A stretch of DNA of 64,000 nt from Campylobacter sp. RM10537 (GCF_022369435.1 NZ_CP059597.1:620001-684000), one strand, 5' to 3'. Shown: positions 18,219-27,180, counted from the stretch's first letter. The notes: generated from the letters alone by a model not told the origin. Program-made: numbers and translations.

Positions 18219-19471
18219 TCTTCAAGCCTTGTAATTTTAGCCCCCAAGGCTTTAAATTTTTCTTCTAAATTTTCATAACCTCGATCCAAGTGATAAATTC
18301 GATGCACTTTGCTTGTACCTTTAGCAGCAAGAGCAGCAAGTATGAGTGCTGAAGAAGCACGTAAATCTGTAGCCATAACATCAGCTGCATTAAGTTCTTT
18401 GCCGCCAACTATGGTTGCAATATGTCCATTAAGTTTTATATCTGCACCCATCCTTAAAAGCTCACTTACATGCATAAAACGATTTTCGAAAAGTCTTTCA
18501 TCAATAATACTTGTTCCTTCTGCTTTTAAAGCCAAAGCCATAAATTGTGCTTGCATGTCTGTTGGAAATCCTGGATATTCACTAGTTAAAATTTCTATAG
18601 GTTCTATTTTTTTAGCCGGAAATAAGATAATGTTATCATTTTCTATTTGAGTTTTAAAACCCATTTGGTGGAGTTTTGCCAAAACAGCTCCTAAGTGTTC
18701 TGCATTGACTTTTTTAAGGCTAATTTGAGAATTTGTTATAGCTCCTGCACAAAGATAAGTTCCCGCTTCAATTCTATCTGGAATTACGCTAAATTCTTTG
18801 AAATTTAAAAGCTCTCCATCTGTACCATAAATTTCAAGCTCATTGCTTTCTATGCCTTTAATATCCAATCCTGTATTAGCTAATACTTCGCAAAGCTGTA
18901 CAACTTCTGGCTCTTTGGCCACATTTAAAATTTTAGTTTTTCCCTTAGCTAAAGCTGCAGCCATAATAATATTTTCACTACCTGTGACAGTGATCTTATC
19001 AAAAAGAATTTCAGCACCTTTAAGTTTTCCATTTGCAATTACATAGCCTTGTTTAATTTCTATATTTGCACCCATTTTCTCTAAAGCACTTAAATGCAAA
19101 TCGATCGGTCTTTGACCTATAGCACAACCTCCAGGTAATGAAACTTCACAATGTCCAAAACGTGAAAGTAGGGGACCTAGTGTGAGTATAGAAGCTCGCA
19201 TTTTGCGCACAATATCATATTTAGCGATAGTTTGATTAAGAGTGGTTGTATTTATAATTGCTGTATTATCTTGAAAATAGGTATTTGCGCCTAAATTTTC
19301 AAGTAGAGATATTAAAGTTTTAATATCAGCTACATTTGGGACATTGGATATCTTTACTTCATTTTTAGCAAGTATAGTAGAAGCGATTAAGGGTAGGGCG
19401 GCATTTTTAGCGCCGCTAATTTGAACTTCACCTTCTAAAGAATCAACACCTTTAATTTCCAAAAAAGTCAT
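18215..19471 (-). CDS. murA: UDP-N-acetylglucosamine 1-carboxyvinyltransferase
   Basis: First committed step of peptidoglycan synthesis, transferring enolpyruvate from PEP to UDP-GlcNAc in the cytoplasm. The 418-residue protein has the substrate-binding KNAALPLIA near the N-terminus (Lys22) and the catalytic cysteine in [15 protein letters not shown] (Cys116), the residue modified by fosfomycin. It is the full family length. A small 6-base-pair hairpin (19491-19509) lies between it and fspA. Confidence 0.96.
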   Translation of the reverse strand: MTFLEIKGVDSLEGEVQISGAKNAALPLIASTILAKNEVKISNVPNVADIKTLISLLENLGANTYFQDNTAIINTTTLNQTIAKYDIVRKMRASILTLGPLLSRFGHCEVSLPGGCAIGQRPIDLHLSALEKMGANIEIKQGYVIANGKLKGAEILFDKITVTGSENIIMAAALAKGKTKILNVAKEPEVVQLCEVLANTGLDIKGIESNELEIYGTDGELLNFKEFSVIPDRIEAGTYLCAGAITNSQISLKKVNAEHLGAVLAKLHQMGFKTQIENDNIILFPAKKIEPIEILTSEYPGFPTDMQAQFMALALKAEGTSIIDERLFENRFMHVSELLRMGADIKLNGHIATIVGGKELNAADVMATDLRASSALILAALAAKGTSKVHRIYHLDRGYENLEEKFKALGAKITRLEE

Positions 19472-19531
19472 ATTTTTCCTTAAAAAATAAAATGCTTTAT
19501 TATAGCATTCTTAAACTTTTGGAAAAATTAT

Positions 19532-19930
19532 TTATTTTTGTTGATTTTGAATCTCTTGAATTTGTGCCTGAATAGTTGCAGATTGACCAATCAATGTTGC
19601 AACTTGACTTTGCAAACTTGCAAGTTGATTTTTATCAGCATTAGCCATTTTTCCAGTAAGTTCTGCTATTTTTGCTTGTATTTCTGCTAATTTTTGCATC
19701 AATTCTGCAAGCTTATCTGTATTATCATCTTGAGAATTTGATTCATTGGAATTTTGATTATTTTTAGATTGCAATTGCCTACTAGATTTTTCTTTTGCCT
19801 CTTTGCTAATAGTAACTTCAACAGCTGAATCTAACTTTTGCGTATCTTTTGTTTCTTTTTCTTTTTGTGTATTATCTGTATTTATTTTGGTATATTGACT
19901 TAATTCTTTTAGAGTATTATCAATTTTCAT
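19532..19930 (-). CDS. fspA: Flagella-secreted protein FspA homologue
   Basis: A 132-residue, Gln/Ala/Lys-rich helical protein without a classical signal peptide. The C-terminal half (ELMQKLAEIQAKIAELTGKM, then QSQVATLIGQSATIQAQIQEI) forms a likely coiled coil; the middle is Ser/Asn-rich. Length, composition and place between murA and pabA match the C. jejuni protein exported through the flagellar filament (FspA). A sigma-28-type promoter precedes it, as expected for late flagellar genes. FspA variants differ between strains; I cannot tell which type this is. Good ribosome site (AAGGAGAAATAAT). Confidence 0.75.
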   Translation of the reverse strand: MKIDNTLKELSQYTKINTDNTQKEKETKDTQKLDSAVEVTISKEAKEKSSRQLQSKNNQNSNESNSQDDNTDKLAELMQKLAEIQAKIAELTGKMANADKNQLASLQSQVATLIGQSATIQAQIQEIQNQQK

Positions 19931-19948
19931 ATTATTTCTCCTTAACTT

Positions 19949-19967
19949 CGATATATTTTTTATATCG
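19949..19967. repeat. Inverted repeat over the fspA -10 region
   Basis: CGATATA and TATATCG separated by five T bases form a perfect 7-base-pair palindrome. One arm is the -10 element of the fspA promoter. It may be chance in AT-rich DNA or an operator or 5' hairpin. Confidence 0.4.
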
Positions 19968-19988
19968 TCTCTTTTTTATTATTATTTA
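19960..19988 (-). promoter_or_regulatory. Sigma-28 (FliA) promoter of fspA
   Basis: On the minus strand, TAAA (19988-19985) is followed after 17 bases by CGATATAA (19967-19960). This matches the FliA pattern TAAA-N15-GCCGATAA in spacing and in the CGAT core. It lies about 30 bases before the fspA start codon. Confidence 0.6.
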
Positions 19989-19998
19989 CATCTATTAA

Positions 19999-20568
19999 CT
20001 AACAAATTTTCATAAAATTACGTAGTATTTTTTTACCCTGTTGACTTAAAATAGCTTCAGGATGAAATTGTATGCCATAAATACTATATTTTTTATGTTT
20101 AATTGCCATGATAATGTCTTGAGAATTTTTGGCTAAAATTTTACATTTTTTAGGCATTTTGCTTATATGCAAGGAATGATATTGGCAAATTTTAATATTT
20201 TTTTTTACACCTTTAAAAAGTGGGTCTTTTTTAAAAATAAGAGTTGAAGTTTTACCATGGATAGGGTTATTCATTTTTTTTACCTCTCCCTTAAAAGCTT
20301 TAGCAATACATTGATGCCCCAAGCAAATTCCTAAAATTTTTTTACTTTTTTTAAAATATTTAATAGCTTTAAGGCTTAATTTTGATTCTTTAGGGGAGTT
20401 AGGACCTGGAGAGATAATTAAATGTGTAAAATCAAATTTATCTAAATTTTTTACTTTTTTAAATTCGTCGTTTTTTATAACTTTACATTGATATCCTAAT
20501 TCTTTTAAATAAAAAATAATGGTATAACTAAAAGAATCATAATTATCTATAAATAAAATTTTTTTCAT
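19999..20568 (-). CDS. pabA: Aminodeoxychorismate/anthranilate synthase glutamine amidotransferase
   Basis: Releases ammonia from glutamine for 4-amino-4-deoxychorismate synthesis in the folate pathway. The 189-residue class I amidotransferase has the nucleophile in GICLGHQ (Cys82) and the His-Glu pair in QFHPEA near the C-terminus. The sequence is very Lys-rich, more than most neighbours. It overlaps the end of the pabB-pabC fusion by 4 bases, and that partner confirms the para-aminobenzoate role over tryptophan synthesis. Confidence 0.9.
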   Translation of the reverse strand: MKKILFIDNYDSFSYTIIFYLKELGYQCKVIKNDEFKKVKNLDKFDFTHLIISPGPNSPKESKLSLKAIKYFKKSKKILGICLGHQCIAKAFKGEVKKMNNPIHGKTSTLIFKKDPLFKGVKKNIKICQYHSLHISKMPKKCKILAKNSQDIIMAIKHKKYSIYGIQFHPEAILSQQGKKILRNFMKIC

Positions 20569-22340
20569 TCTAAAATAACCTTTTTTAAGCCTCTAACAGA
20601 ATTAATACAATAAATTTCATCTGCTTCTATTAAATCTTTTTTATAAATATTTTTTTCTTGCACATAACCCAATTGCACTAAAAAAGAACGATAAATTCCA
20701 TTTAATAAGCCACTATTTAAAGCGGGTGTATAAAATTTTCCATTTTTATTTATAAGTATATTGCTTCTTGTTCCTTCACAAAGTTCATTTTTTTCATTAA
20801 AAAACGCTATATCATAACATGAATCATTTTTCCATAATTCTTCTTTATTTATATATAAAGTTCTTATAGAGCTTTTATGGTATAAAAAATCGCTTTTTGA
20901 GTTTAATTTTTCCTTGCTTAAAAGTAGGGTATTATTTATATTATTTTTTATATGACTATAAGAAATATGATAGTTTCCATTTTTTTCTAAAATAAGTTTT
21001 ATAATGGCTTGCTTATGTTTAGATTTAAAGTGACTAGTATAAAATAAATTATGCTCCTTTGAAAAAAGCTTTTTATTTAATTTATGAATATTTAGGTTTA
21101 AAAATTCATTTATATTAGCTTTTTCTTGCAATATTTTATCAAATTCCTTAAGTAAAATTTGCGTATTAAAACCAAACTTTATAGCTGAATTTAAAATTCT
21201 TTGCAAATGTTGCTTGAAAAATAAAATTTTACCATTTTTATAATACATGGTTTCAAAAAGAAAAAAATCTTTAGGCATTAAAAATTCAGATTTTAATTTT
21301 AATTCGTCAAATTCATTATTTAAATCAGAATCCCAAACCAATCCACCGCCCACACTATATTGATAATTCTCTCTTTTTTCCAAAGTGCGTATTGCAACAC
21401 TAAATTTACTTTTATTTTTATGTATAAGTCCTATAGAGCCACAATAAATTCCGCGTTTTCTTTTTTCAAGTTTTTCGATAAGTTTTATGGTTTCAAGTTT
21501 AGGGGCGCCGGTGATGGATCCACAAGGAAAAAGAGCTTTAAAAATTTTATAATAATTTATATTTTTTTTTAATGAACCTTTGATTATGGAAGTCATTTGA
21601 TGTAAAGTAGGGTAACTTTGTATCTTAAAAAGTTTTACTTTCATACTTTGTTTTTTAATAAGCTTGGAAAGATCATTTCTTAAAAGATCTGCAATCATTA
21701 CATTTTCACTTAAATTTTTAATATCATTTTTTAAGAAAAATTTATTTTCTTTATCTTTTTTTGGATCTTTATCCCGTTTTATTGTTCCTTTCATAGGTTT
21801 TGTAATAATTGTATTATTTTTAGTTTTGAAAAATAATTCTGGAGAAAAAGATAAAATCTCTCGGTTTTTATCTTTAATATAAGCCTTAAATTGTGTATTT
21901 TGTTTTTTTAATAAAAGATTAAATAAATAATAACTATCAAGCAAGGTATTAAAATGAAAATTTTGAGTAAGGTTAACTTGATAACTTTGACCCTTAGCAA
22001 TTGCCTCTTTAACTTTTAAGAAATTTTCTTTATAGTTTTGAAAATTTAATTCATCACAAAAAGAGGGTAAAAATCTATTCTCATCAATAACCAAAGAAGA
22101 GAATTTCTTCCTTTTCTTATAAGCAAAAAATACCAAATAAGCTTCTTTGCTTTTAAAATCTGCATTATATAAGTATTTATAAAATTCATAATCAGCAAGA
22201 ACTATAAAATAAAATTTTTCTTTATATTTTTCCACAAAATTAAAATATTTTTTACTTTGTTTTTGATTATAAGCTCTTAAAATGTATTTTAAATCATAAT
22301 ATAAATATTTTCCAAAAACTGCAAAATTTTCAGCGTTCAC
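20565..22340 (-). CDS. pabB: Fused aminodeoxychorismate synthase (PabB)-lyase (PabC)
   Basis: One 591-residue protein combining two folate-pathway enzymes. Residues ~1-355 form the chorismate-binding domain, with KPMKGTIKRDKD, ENVMIADLLRNDL and the GSITGAPKLETIKLIE signature. Residues ~360-591 look like an aminotransferase class IV lyase (FETMYYKNGKILFFKQHLQR, then CEGTRSNI), matching PabC. Such fusions are known. With pabA, which overlaps by 4 bases, it would carry chorismate to 4-aminobenzoate. The start lies 11 bases inside xerH. The gene is markedly AT-rich and Lys/Asn-rich. Confidence 0.9.
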   Translation of the reverse strand: MNAENFAVFGKYLYYDLKYILRAYNQKQSKKYFNFVEKYKEKFYFIVLADYEFYKYLYNADFKSKEAYLVFFAYKKRKKFSSLVIDENRFLPSFCDELNFQNYKENFLKVKEAIAKGQSYQVNLTQNFHFNTLLDSYYLFNLLLKKQNTQFKAYIKDKNREILSFSPELFFKTKNNTIITKPMKGTIKRDKDPKKDKENKFFLKNDIKNLSENVMIADLLRNDLSKLIKKQSMKVKLFKIQSYPTLHQMTSIIKGSLKKNINYYKIFKALFPCGSITGAPKLETIKLIEKLEKRKRGIYCGSIGLIHKNKSKFSVAIRTLEKRENYQYSVGGGLVWDSDLNNEFDELKLKSEFLMPKDFFLFETMYYKNGKILFFKQHLQRILNSAIKFGFNTQILLKEFDKILQEKANINEFLNLNIHKLNKKLFSKEHNLFYTSHFKSKHKQAIIKLILEKNGNYHISYSHIKNNINNTLLLSKEKLNSKSDFLYHKSSIRTLYINKEELWKNDSCYDIAFFNEKNELCEGTRSNILINKNGKFYTPALNSGLLNGIYRSFLVQLGYVQEKNIYKKDLIEADEIYCINSVRGLKKVILE

Positions 22341-23394
22341 TAATTTCCTTTGCTACTTGTGCAGCAAGTTTTAATTTATCATTATCAAAATGAGTATAAA
22401 TTCTTGAAGTGTTTAAACTGGCATGGCCTAAAGCTTCTTGTACCAAAACTAAATCTTTTTGCTTTTTATAAAGTAAGGTAGCAAAGGTATGACGTAACAT
22501 GTGTGCTCCATTTTTTTGTTTGCGAATTCCTGCACGAAATAGAAGTTGTTCAACAATGCGACTAATATAAGATTGGGTTAGGGGAGTACCTTTTTTATTA
22601 ACAAAAAGCAAGGTATCTTTGCTCATATAATTAATTTGGACATTTTTAAGTAAATGTTCTATAAGTTCTTTTTTAATCATAACAATACGATATTTATTGC
22701 CTTTTGATCTTATTCTTATAAGATAAAGATCATTTTCTTCGCTAATATCACCCATTTTTATATTAATAGCTTCGCTGACACGAATTCCTGTAAAAATGAT
22801 AATTTTTATAATAAGTTGATTGCGTATGGTGTTATTTTTAAAATCAGCATTTTCTATTGCATCAAGAAATTTTTTAACTTCTTCTTCGCTCATAAATTCA
22901 GGAAGTTTTACACCTTTAGAACCGGTAATTCCTGCCCAATTTTTAAGATTAATATCAAAAATATGAGATTTATTATCTTCTTCATTTTGTTTATCTAAAA
23001 AATCAAAAAAATTAATCACGGCAATTCGGTGATTTTTTTTGCTTGCATCAGATAAAGATCCTGTGATACTAGCTAGAATTTCAACAATTAACTCTTCATC
23101 TATTTGTTTTAAGGAGTGAAGTTTATAAAATTTTAAATATTCAAAAAGTTTTTTTAAAGGATTAAAATAAGTATTAACTCCACTTAAGCCTATATTTCTT
23201 GCTTTTTTAGCCAAAGCATCTAATTCTTCTATATTTGTAACACCTTTGGTAAGCGAGAAATTAATTTTTGCTAAAACTTCTGGATTTTTTAACTCTTTAT
23301 TTGAAAGAGAATTAAGTTTAAATTTCACATATTTAGCTAACCAAAATAAAAAAGATTTTTCAAAATTTTCTTCACAATCTAAAGGATATTTCAT
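22330..23394 (-). CDS. xerH: XerH tyrosine recombinase
   Basis: Single-recombinase chromosome dimer resolution enzyme of epsilonproteobacteria. The 354-residue protein has all catalytic residues: Arg205 (TGIRVSEA), Lys231 (SKGNKYR), His298 and Arg301 (HMLRHTFA), His324 (LGHAS) and nucleophile Tyr333 (RIYTHFD). It has the N-terminal SAM-like domain, with the basic segment SDASKKNHRIAVINFF. It lies 147 bases from a dif-like site, and ftsK is 7 kb away on the same strand. Single Xer systems of this kind are activated by FtsK. Confidence 0.92.
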   Translation of the reverse strand: MKYPLDCEENFEKSFLFWLAKYVKFKLNSLSNKELKNPEVLAKINFSLTKGVTNIEELDALAKKARNIGLSGVNTYFNPLKKLFEYLKFYKLHSLKQIDEELIVEILASITGSLSDASKKNHRIAVINFFDFLDKQNEEDNKSHIFDINLKNWAGITGSKGVKLPEFMSEEEVKKFLDAIENADFKNNTIRNQLIIKIIIFTGIRVSEAINIKMGDISEENDLYLIRIRSKGNKYRIVMIKKELIEHLLKNVQINYMSKDTLLFVNKKGTPLTQSYISRIVEQLLFRAGIRKQKNGAHMLRHTFATLLYKKQKDLVLVQEALGHASLNTSRIYTHFDNDKLKLAAQVAKEISER

Positions 23395-23540
23395 TTTTAT
23401 TTCCCAATCTTATTTTAGAAAGAATATTTTAGTATCAACTTAGTAAAAAAAAGCTTTTTATGAGTTAAAAAATTAAAAGATTGGAATACTTAAAAAAGTA
23501 TGATAAAAGGTAAAAATACATATTAAATTCTAATTTTGTA

Positions 23541-23560
23541 TTGAAAACTATAATTTTCAA
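23541..23560. other. dif: Probable dif recombination site for XerH
   Basis: TTGAAAA and TTTTCAA form a perfect 7-base inverted repeat around a central CTATAA, giving the two recombinase-arm layout with a 6-base centre. The core fits the epsilonproteobacterial dif sites as I remember them. It lies 147 bases upstream of xerH, matching the known adjacency in Campylobacter. The functional site would extend several bases each way (roughly 23536-23566). It marks the terminus region of the chromosome. Confidence 0.75.
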
Positions 23561-23946
23561 ACTTTTTTATTTTTATAGAAATAAAGTGATTCTTTATGCT
23601 TTAAAGCATAAAGAATTCATGTTTTAAATACTTTACCTTTTGTAATTTTTTAACTTATCCATAAAATTTATCATAAAAATTTATTAATTTTTATCTGTAT
23701 TTTGAAAACTAAATTTTGGCTTTATTGTTTTTTACTTTCAATACTCTATTTTGATTTTTGAAAATTATTTTTTTACAATCGAAGAAAAAATATAAAAATT
23801 TATTTGAGAATTTTTGTTTTAAGAAAGTTATTTTTTAAATGATGATTTTATTATTTTTTACCCTATTTTAATTTTTAAAGTTATTTAAAACAGTAAAAGA
23901 AAATTTGAAATAAAATTTTTTATAAAATTAAGACTTTAAAATAAGA

Positions 23947-23980
23947 TTTATCAGGCAAGATAATTTTATTGCCTGATAAA
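23947..23980 (-). terminator. Rho-independent terminator of tsdA
   Basis: Perfect 12-base-pair stem (TTTATCAGGCAA against TTGCCTGATAAA) with a 10-base loop, just after the tsdA stop. On the minus strand it is followed by a T-rich tail (TCTTATTTT). Confidence 0.75.
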
Positions 23981-23984
23981 ATTT

Positions 23985-24974
23985 TTATTTTTTTAACATT
24001 GGTTTGTAAGGTCCATAGCGATGTTGTGTCGTAGAAAAGCTATCATCGTAAGGTCCAACATCCATATCTAAAGGTTTTACTTTTCTATCTGGAAAATCTT
24101 GATCTCTATGTGGTTTTATAGGACGAGTTTGAGAATTCATATAAGCAGCTACATCATAAGATTCTTCAAGAGTTAAATTAGGATCTCCTTGAGGCATATT
24201 TTCCTTAATGTAAGAAGCTGCTTTAATCAAACGATACATTCCAGCTCCTGTATTATAGCTATCTTTTCCCCATAATGGTGGATAGATATAATAAGCTCCT
24301 TTGGTATCTTCATTTTTTAAACCTTGACCATTTTCTTGGTGACAAACTGCACATTTATCCATGTAAATTTTTTTGCCTTTTTTTGGATCTGCCGCTCTTG
24401 TAAGATAATCTATTTTTTTAAGACTTTGTCCTTCGATTTTAGCTCCTACTGGAACACCTTGAGATAACCATTGCATATAAGTAAGCATTGCTTTCATTTC
24501 TGGAGAATTTTCTGGCATACGTTTACCATTCATAGATCTTTCATAGCAACCATTAATCCTATCAGCTAAAGTAATAACTTTATCCGCTCTTGCATTATAT
24601 TGTGGAAATCTCCCCCAAATCCCTACAAAACCCGCTTGATTTGGAACACTCCCAGCTGCTGCATGACAGCTAGAGCAAGATAGATTATTTCCGGCAAATC
24701 TTTTCTTTGGATCTTTTGCTTGAGGTCCAGTATATTTGCTAGTTTCATTAAGAATTTTATTACCAAAAATTACCATTTGAGCATATTTAGAATCTTTTGG
24801 CATTTTACTTTCATCGATTGTACCATCTTCATTTAATGCTTCAGGTAAAATCCATTTGGCTTTAGGTAAATTAATACCTGTAGCACTTTTAGTTTTTTCT
24901 AATTTTTGATCAAGTGCAAATGCACAACTTCCAAATAATAATAGTGCCAAAGCTACAGAAATTTTCTTTTTCAT
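23985..24974 (-). CDS. tsdA: Bifunctional tetrathionate reductase/thiosulfate dehydrogenase TsdA
   Basis: A 329-residue periplasmic diheme cytochrome c with a signal peptide ending near residue 20. Heme motifs are CSSCH (100-104) and CAVCH (208-212). The segment GRFPQYNARADKV and Cys143 (NGCYERS), the unusual axial cysteine of TsdA, are present, with Met260 (ENMPQGDP) as likely ligand of heme 2. These positions are offset by about five from the residues I recall for C. jejuni TsdA (Cys138, Met255). Such enzymes use tetrathionate as electron acceptor. No TsdB-like partner adjoins it. Confidence 0.82.
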   Translation of the reverse strand: MKKKISVALALLLFGSCAFALDQKLEKTKSATGINLPKAKWILPEALNEDGTIDESKMPKDSKYAQMVIFGNKILNETSKYTGPQAKDPKKRFAGNNLSCSSCHAAAGSVPNQAGFVGIWGRFPQYNARADKVITLADRINGCYERSMNGKRMPENSPEMKAMLTYMQWLSQGVPVGAKIEGQSLKKIDYLTRAADPKKGKKIYMDKCAVCHQENGQGLKNEDTKGAYYIYPPLWGKDSYNTGAGMYRLIKAASYIKENMPQGDPNLTLEESYDVAAYMNSQTRPIKPHRDQDFPDRKVKPLDMDVGPYDDSFSTTQHRYGPYKPMLKK

Positions 24975-25145
24975 AAGCTTTTTCTCCTTTTTAGAAAATT
25001 AAATCGTAATTAATTATATAACTTTGGTTAATAAAAGTCAATGAAAATTAAAAAAAGGATTAATCGCTAAATTTTTAATGAAAAACTAAAGTAATTTAAA
25101 ATAAAATACCTATTTGCAATATTTTATATAAGGTTAAGATTTACA

Positions 25146-25286
25146 ATGAAAAATTTAAGTATCCAAGAAAAAAGAGATTTAGACACTTGTGTTTTTCAAA
25201 ATTTAGGACAAAATGATTTTTCCAATAAAATCAATTTTTTCAAAAAAGTCTTTTTAAAAATTAAATTATTTTTTTATTCTAAATAA
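25146..25286 (+). CDS. Candidate small basic protein
   Basis: A 46-codon reading frame (MKNLSIQEKRDLDTCVFQNL and on) ending with Lys/Phe-rich residues. It has an AAGG ribosome-like site and a TATA-rich promoter-like stretch upstream. Its final 13 bases overlap the convergent gene at 25274. The coding style (Asn/Lys/Phe codons, a sensible N-terminus) resembles real genes, but no homologue or domain can be named. It could be a chance frame. Confidence 0.4.
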   Translation: MKNLSIQEKRDLDTCVFQNLGQNDFSNKINFFKKVFLKIKLFFYSK

Positions 25287-25906
25287 TACCAATTAAAATC
25301 TTTTGCTGTATAGGAAATATCTTTAAAATCTGGAGATTCTGTAAAGAATTTGCATTTTTTATCTAAATTTTCTATACCATAGACTTTCATAGCCATTTTA
25401 GAATTATGTCTTAAAAGTTCTATCCCAACACATGCTTGGTTATTAACTTTATAAAGTAAAGTTCCGCCCTCTTTTGGATCTATATTTAAAATACTTAAAT
25501 TCTTATTTTTACTCATATCATCTATATTTTGACTAAAATTATAATGCAATTTATAATAAATCATAATATCTTGCATAGCACGTTTTAAATCTTGAATCAT
25601 TTCAGAGATTGTTTGTCCATCATTTTTATATAAATTTAGAAAATCACGATTTAAAAAATCATTAAAATTTGAATCTTTTTCTAAATTTTTACAAGAATTA
25701 TAAGTTTTTAAAATTTGCACTTGATTAGATTTTATTAAAAGCTCCAAACATTCTTTATTATTTTTAGAAAAATGCACTATTTTTACATTTTCAATTTTAA
25801 AATTTTTATCAGATTTTTTTTTATAAGCAAAATCACTTAAATCTTCATAAATATTAGCATAAATTAAAGAATATAAGCTTAAAAATATTGAAGCTATTTT
25901 TTTCAT
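25274..25906 (-). CDS. Predicted periplasmic protein, unknown
   Basis: 210 residues with a signal peptide (MKKIASIFLSLYSLIYA). The remainder is polar with four scattered cysteines (near positions 53, 73, 164 and 189), which may form disulfides. No domain recognised. It overlaps the stop of the upstream helical gene by 4 bases and ends the leftward flhA operon. Conserved position in C. jejuni, as I recall, but role unknown. Confidence 0.72.
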   Translation of the reverse strand: MKKIASIFLSLYSLIYANIYEDLSDFAYKKKSDKNFKIENVKIVHFSKNNKECLELLIKSNQVQILKTYNSCKNLEKDSNFNDFLNRDFLNLYKNDGQTISEMIQDLKRAMQDIMIYYKLHYNFSQNIDDMSKNKNLSILNIDPKEGGTLLYKVNNQACVGIELLRHNSKMAMKVYGIENLDKKCKFFTESPDFKDISYTAKDFNWYYLE

Positions 25907-26139
25907 ACAAATAGGTCCTTATGATTATTTTTTAAAAATTCTACAACTTCTAAAATTTCATCAACGCCTTCTTTTTTAGAATCTTTTAATATTAAATCTA
26001 TATTATCTATATACGCCTCAATAGCTAATTCTAATTTTTCTCTTTTAACACCAGCATATAAAAGCATGGCTTCTAAAACAATGCTTAATTCGTATTGTAA
26101 ATCCTCTAATTCTTCATTTAAGTTCTTTTGTCTGGACAT
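25903..26139 (-). CDS. Small acidic helical protein, unknown
   Basis: 78 residues, strongly acidic and predicted all-helical (LEDLQYELSIVLEAMLL, then KKEGVDEILEVVEFLKNN). There is no signal peptide or membrane segment. It starts 26 bases inside the upstream DHH gene, with its own AAAGGA ribosome site 9 bases before ATG, so this start is well supported. It is coupled to the periplasmic protein downstream. No family recognised. Confidence 0.72.
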   Translation of the reverse strand: MSRQKNLNEELEDLQYELSIVLEAMLLYAGVKREKLELAIEAYIDNIDLILKDSKKEGVDEILEVVEFLKNNHKDLFV

Positions 26140-27172
26140 CTTTATTTTCCTTTGTTAATTCTTTGCTTTTAATAAGATCAAGAATTTGAGCTTTGATATA
26201 AGAATAATTTGGGCTATCTTTATAGGCTGAAAATAAACCACCGCTTGCATTTTTATGCCCTCCTCCATTAACTAATTTTTTAGCCATTAAACTAACATCA
26301 ATCTTACCATTTGCTCTAAAACTTAATGTTTTTCTTGAACTAACATCTATAAAAAAATCATAATCTGGATTTTTGATTAAAAAATCATTTCCAATGATGG
26401 AAGTATTTCCTATATTAATGGTTAAAATTCCCTTGTGCCCTTCGTATTCTATAGTAAATTTATCTTTTAATTCTCCTAGCTTTTCAACAACAAAACTAGA
26501 AATTAAATTAGCAAGCGTATCATCATAATTTTTCATAAAAAAATCTTTTTTAATAAAGTGAATAGCATTTTCAAGTAAAATATGAGAATTTTCTTTTCCT
26601 ATAAATTTAATAGCTCTTTCAAAAAGAAAAAAAATATAATAAACTTGTATTTCTTTAAACATCACTCGATTGATTTCTTTAGCGTTAGCAACTAAACCCA
26701 AAAAAACTTTACCAAGTTCAAAATTTCTATCAGTATTTAGCCAAATATCAACAGCATTCACAACATTAACAAAACGAGAAAGTTCTAAATTTGTATGGCA
26801 AATTTTAGAGAAAAAATCATAAGTGATTTTAGTGGCCGATCTTTTTGAATCTAATAAATACCAAGAATATTTTTTTGCGCATTCTTCTCCACTTTGGTGA
26901 TGATCAAGCAAAAAAATTTTAATTTTTTTTTCTTGACATATTTTGCCAAATTCTTCACACTGAGAAAGACTTAAATTTAAATCTGTAATCAAAATAATTG
27001 CTTTTTCAAAATTTTCATCTTTTTCGATATCGCTTAAAATAGCATTAAAATTATCATTAATTTCTTTTCCGTAGTTTGAATTATAAAATTTTACATTTTT
27101 AAAATAAAAATGAGTAATAAATTGGCAAGCATAGCCATCAAGATCTGTATGTGAAAGATGATAAATTTTCAT
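26114..27172 (-). CDS. DHH-family phosphoesterase
   Basis: 352 residues. Motif I HTDLDGYACQ is at residues 8-17, an aspartate-bearing ITDLNLS segment follows, then the DHH signature in LLDHHQSG, and a DHHA1-type C-terminal GGGHKNASGG. The family includes RecJ, NrnA oligoribonucleases and cyclic dinucleotide hydrolases. Absence of RecJ-type extensions favours a nanoRNase or 3'-phosphoadenosine phosphatase-like activity, but the substrate is unproven. It lies 8 bases after flhA and before two small genes. Confidence 0.8.
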   Translation of the reverse strand: MKIYHLSHTDLDGYACQFITHFYFKNVKFYNSNYGKEINDNFNAILSDIEKDENFEKAIILITDLNLSLSQCEEFGKICQEKKIKIFLLDHHQSGEECAKKYSWYLLDSKRSATKITYDFFSKICHTNLELSRFVNVVNAVDIWLNTDRNFELGKVFLGLVANAKEINRVMFKEIQVYYIFFLFERAIKFIGKENSHILLENAIHFIKKDFFMKNYDDTLANLISSFVVEKLGELKDKFTIEYEGHKGILTINIGNTSIIGNDFLIKNPDYDFFIDVSSRKTLSFRANGKIDVSLMAKKLVNGGGHKNASGGLFSAYKDSPNYSYIKAQILDLIKSKELTKENKDVQTKELK

Positions 27173-27180
27173 TATTTTCC

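Larger units (their letters stand above)
23395..23984. other. Intergenic region at the replication terminus
   Basis: About 590 bases of very AT-rich DNA (xerH to tsdA) with no plausible coding frame. It holds the dif site, a partial dif-like half at about 23700-23716 (TTTGAAAACTAAATTTT), and the tsdA terminator. I recall a disulfide-bond (dsb) gene cluster next to xerH in C. jejuni NCTC 11168; it is absent here. Confidence 0.65.

Noticed and set aside
18309..18650. 113-codon frame antisense to murA
   Set aside because: Shadow of a strongly conserved gene; no ribosome site and Ser/Ala/Leu-rich composition typical of antisense frames.
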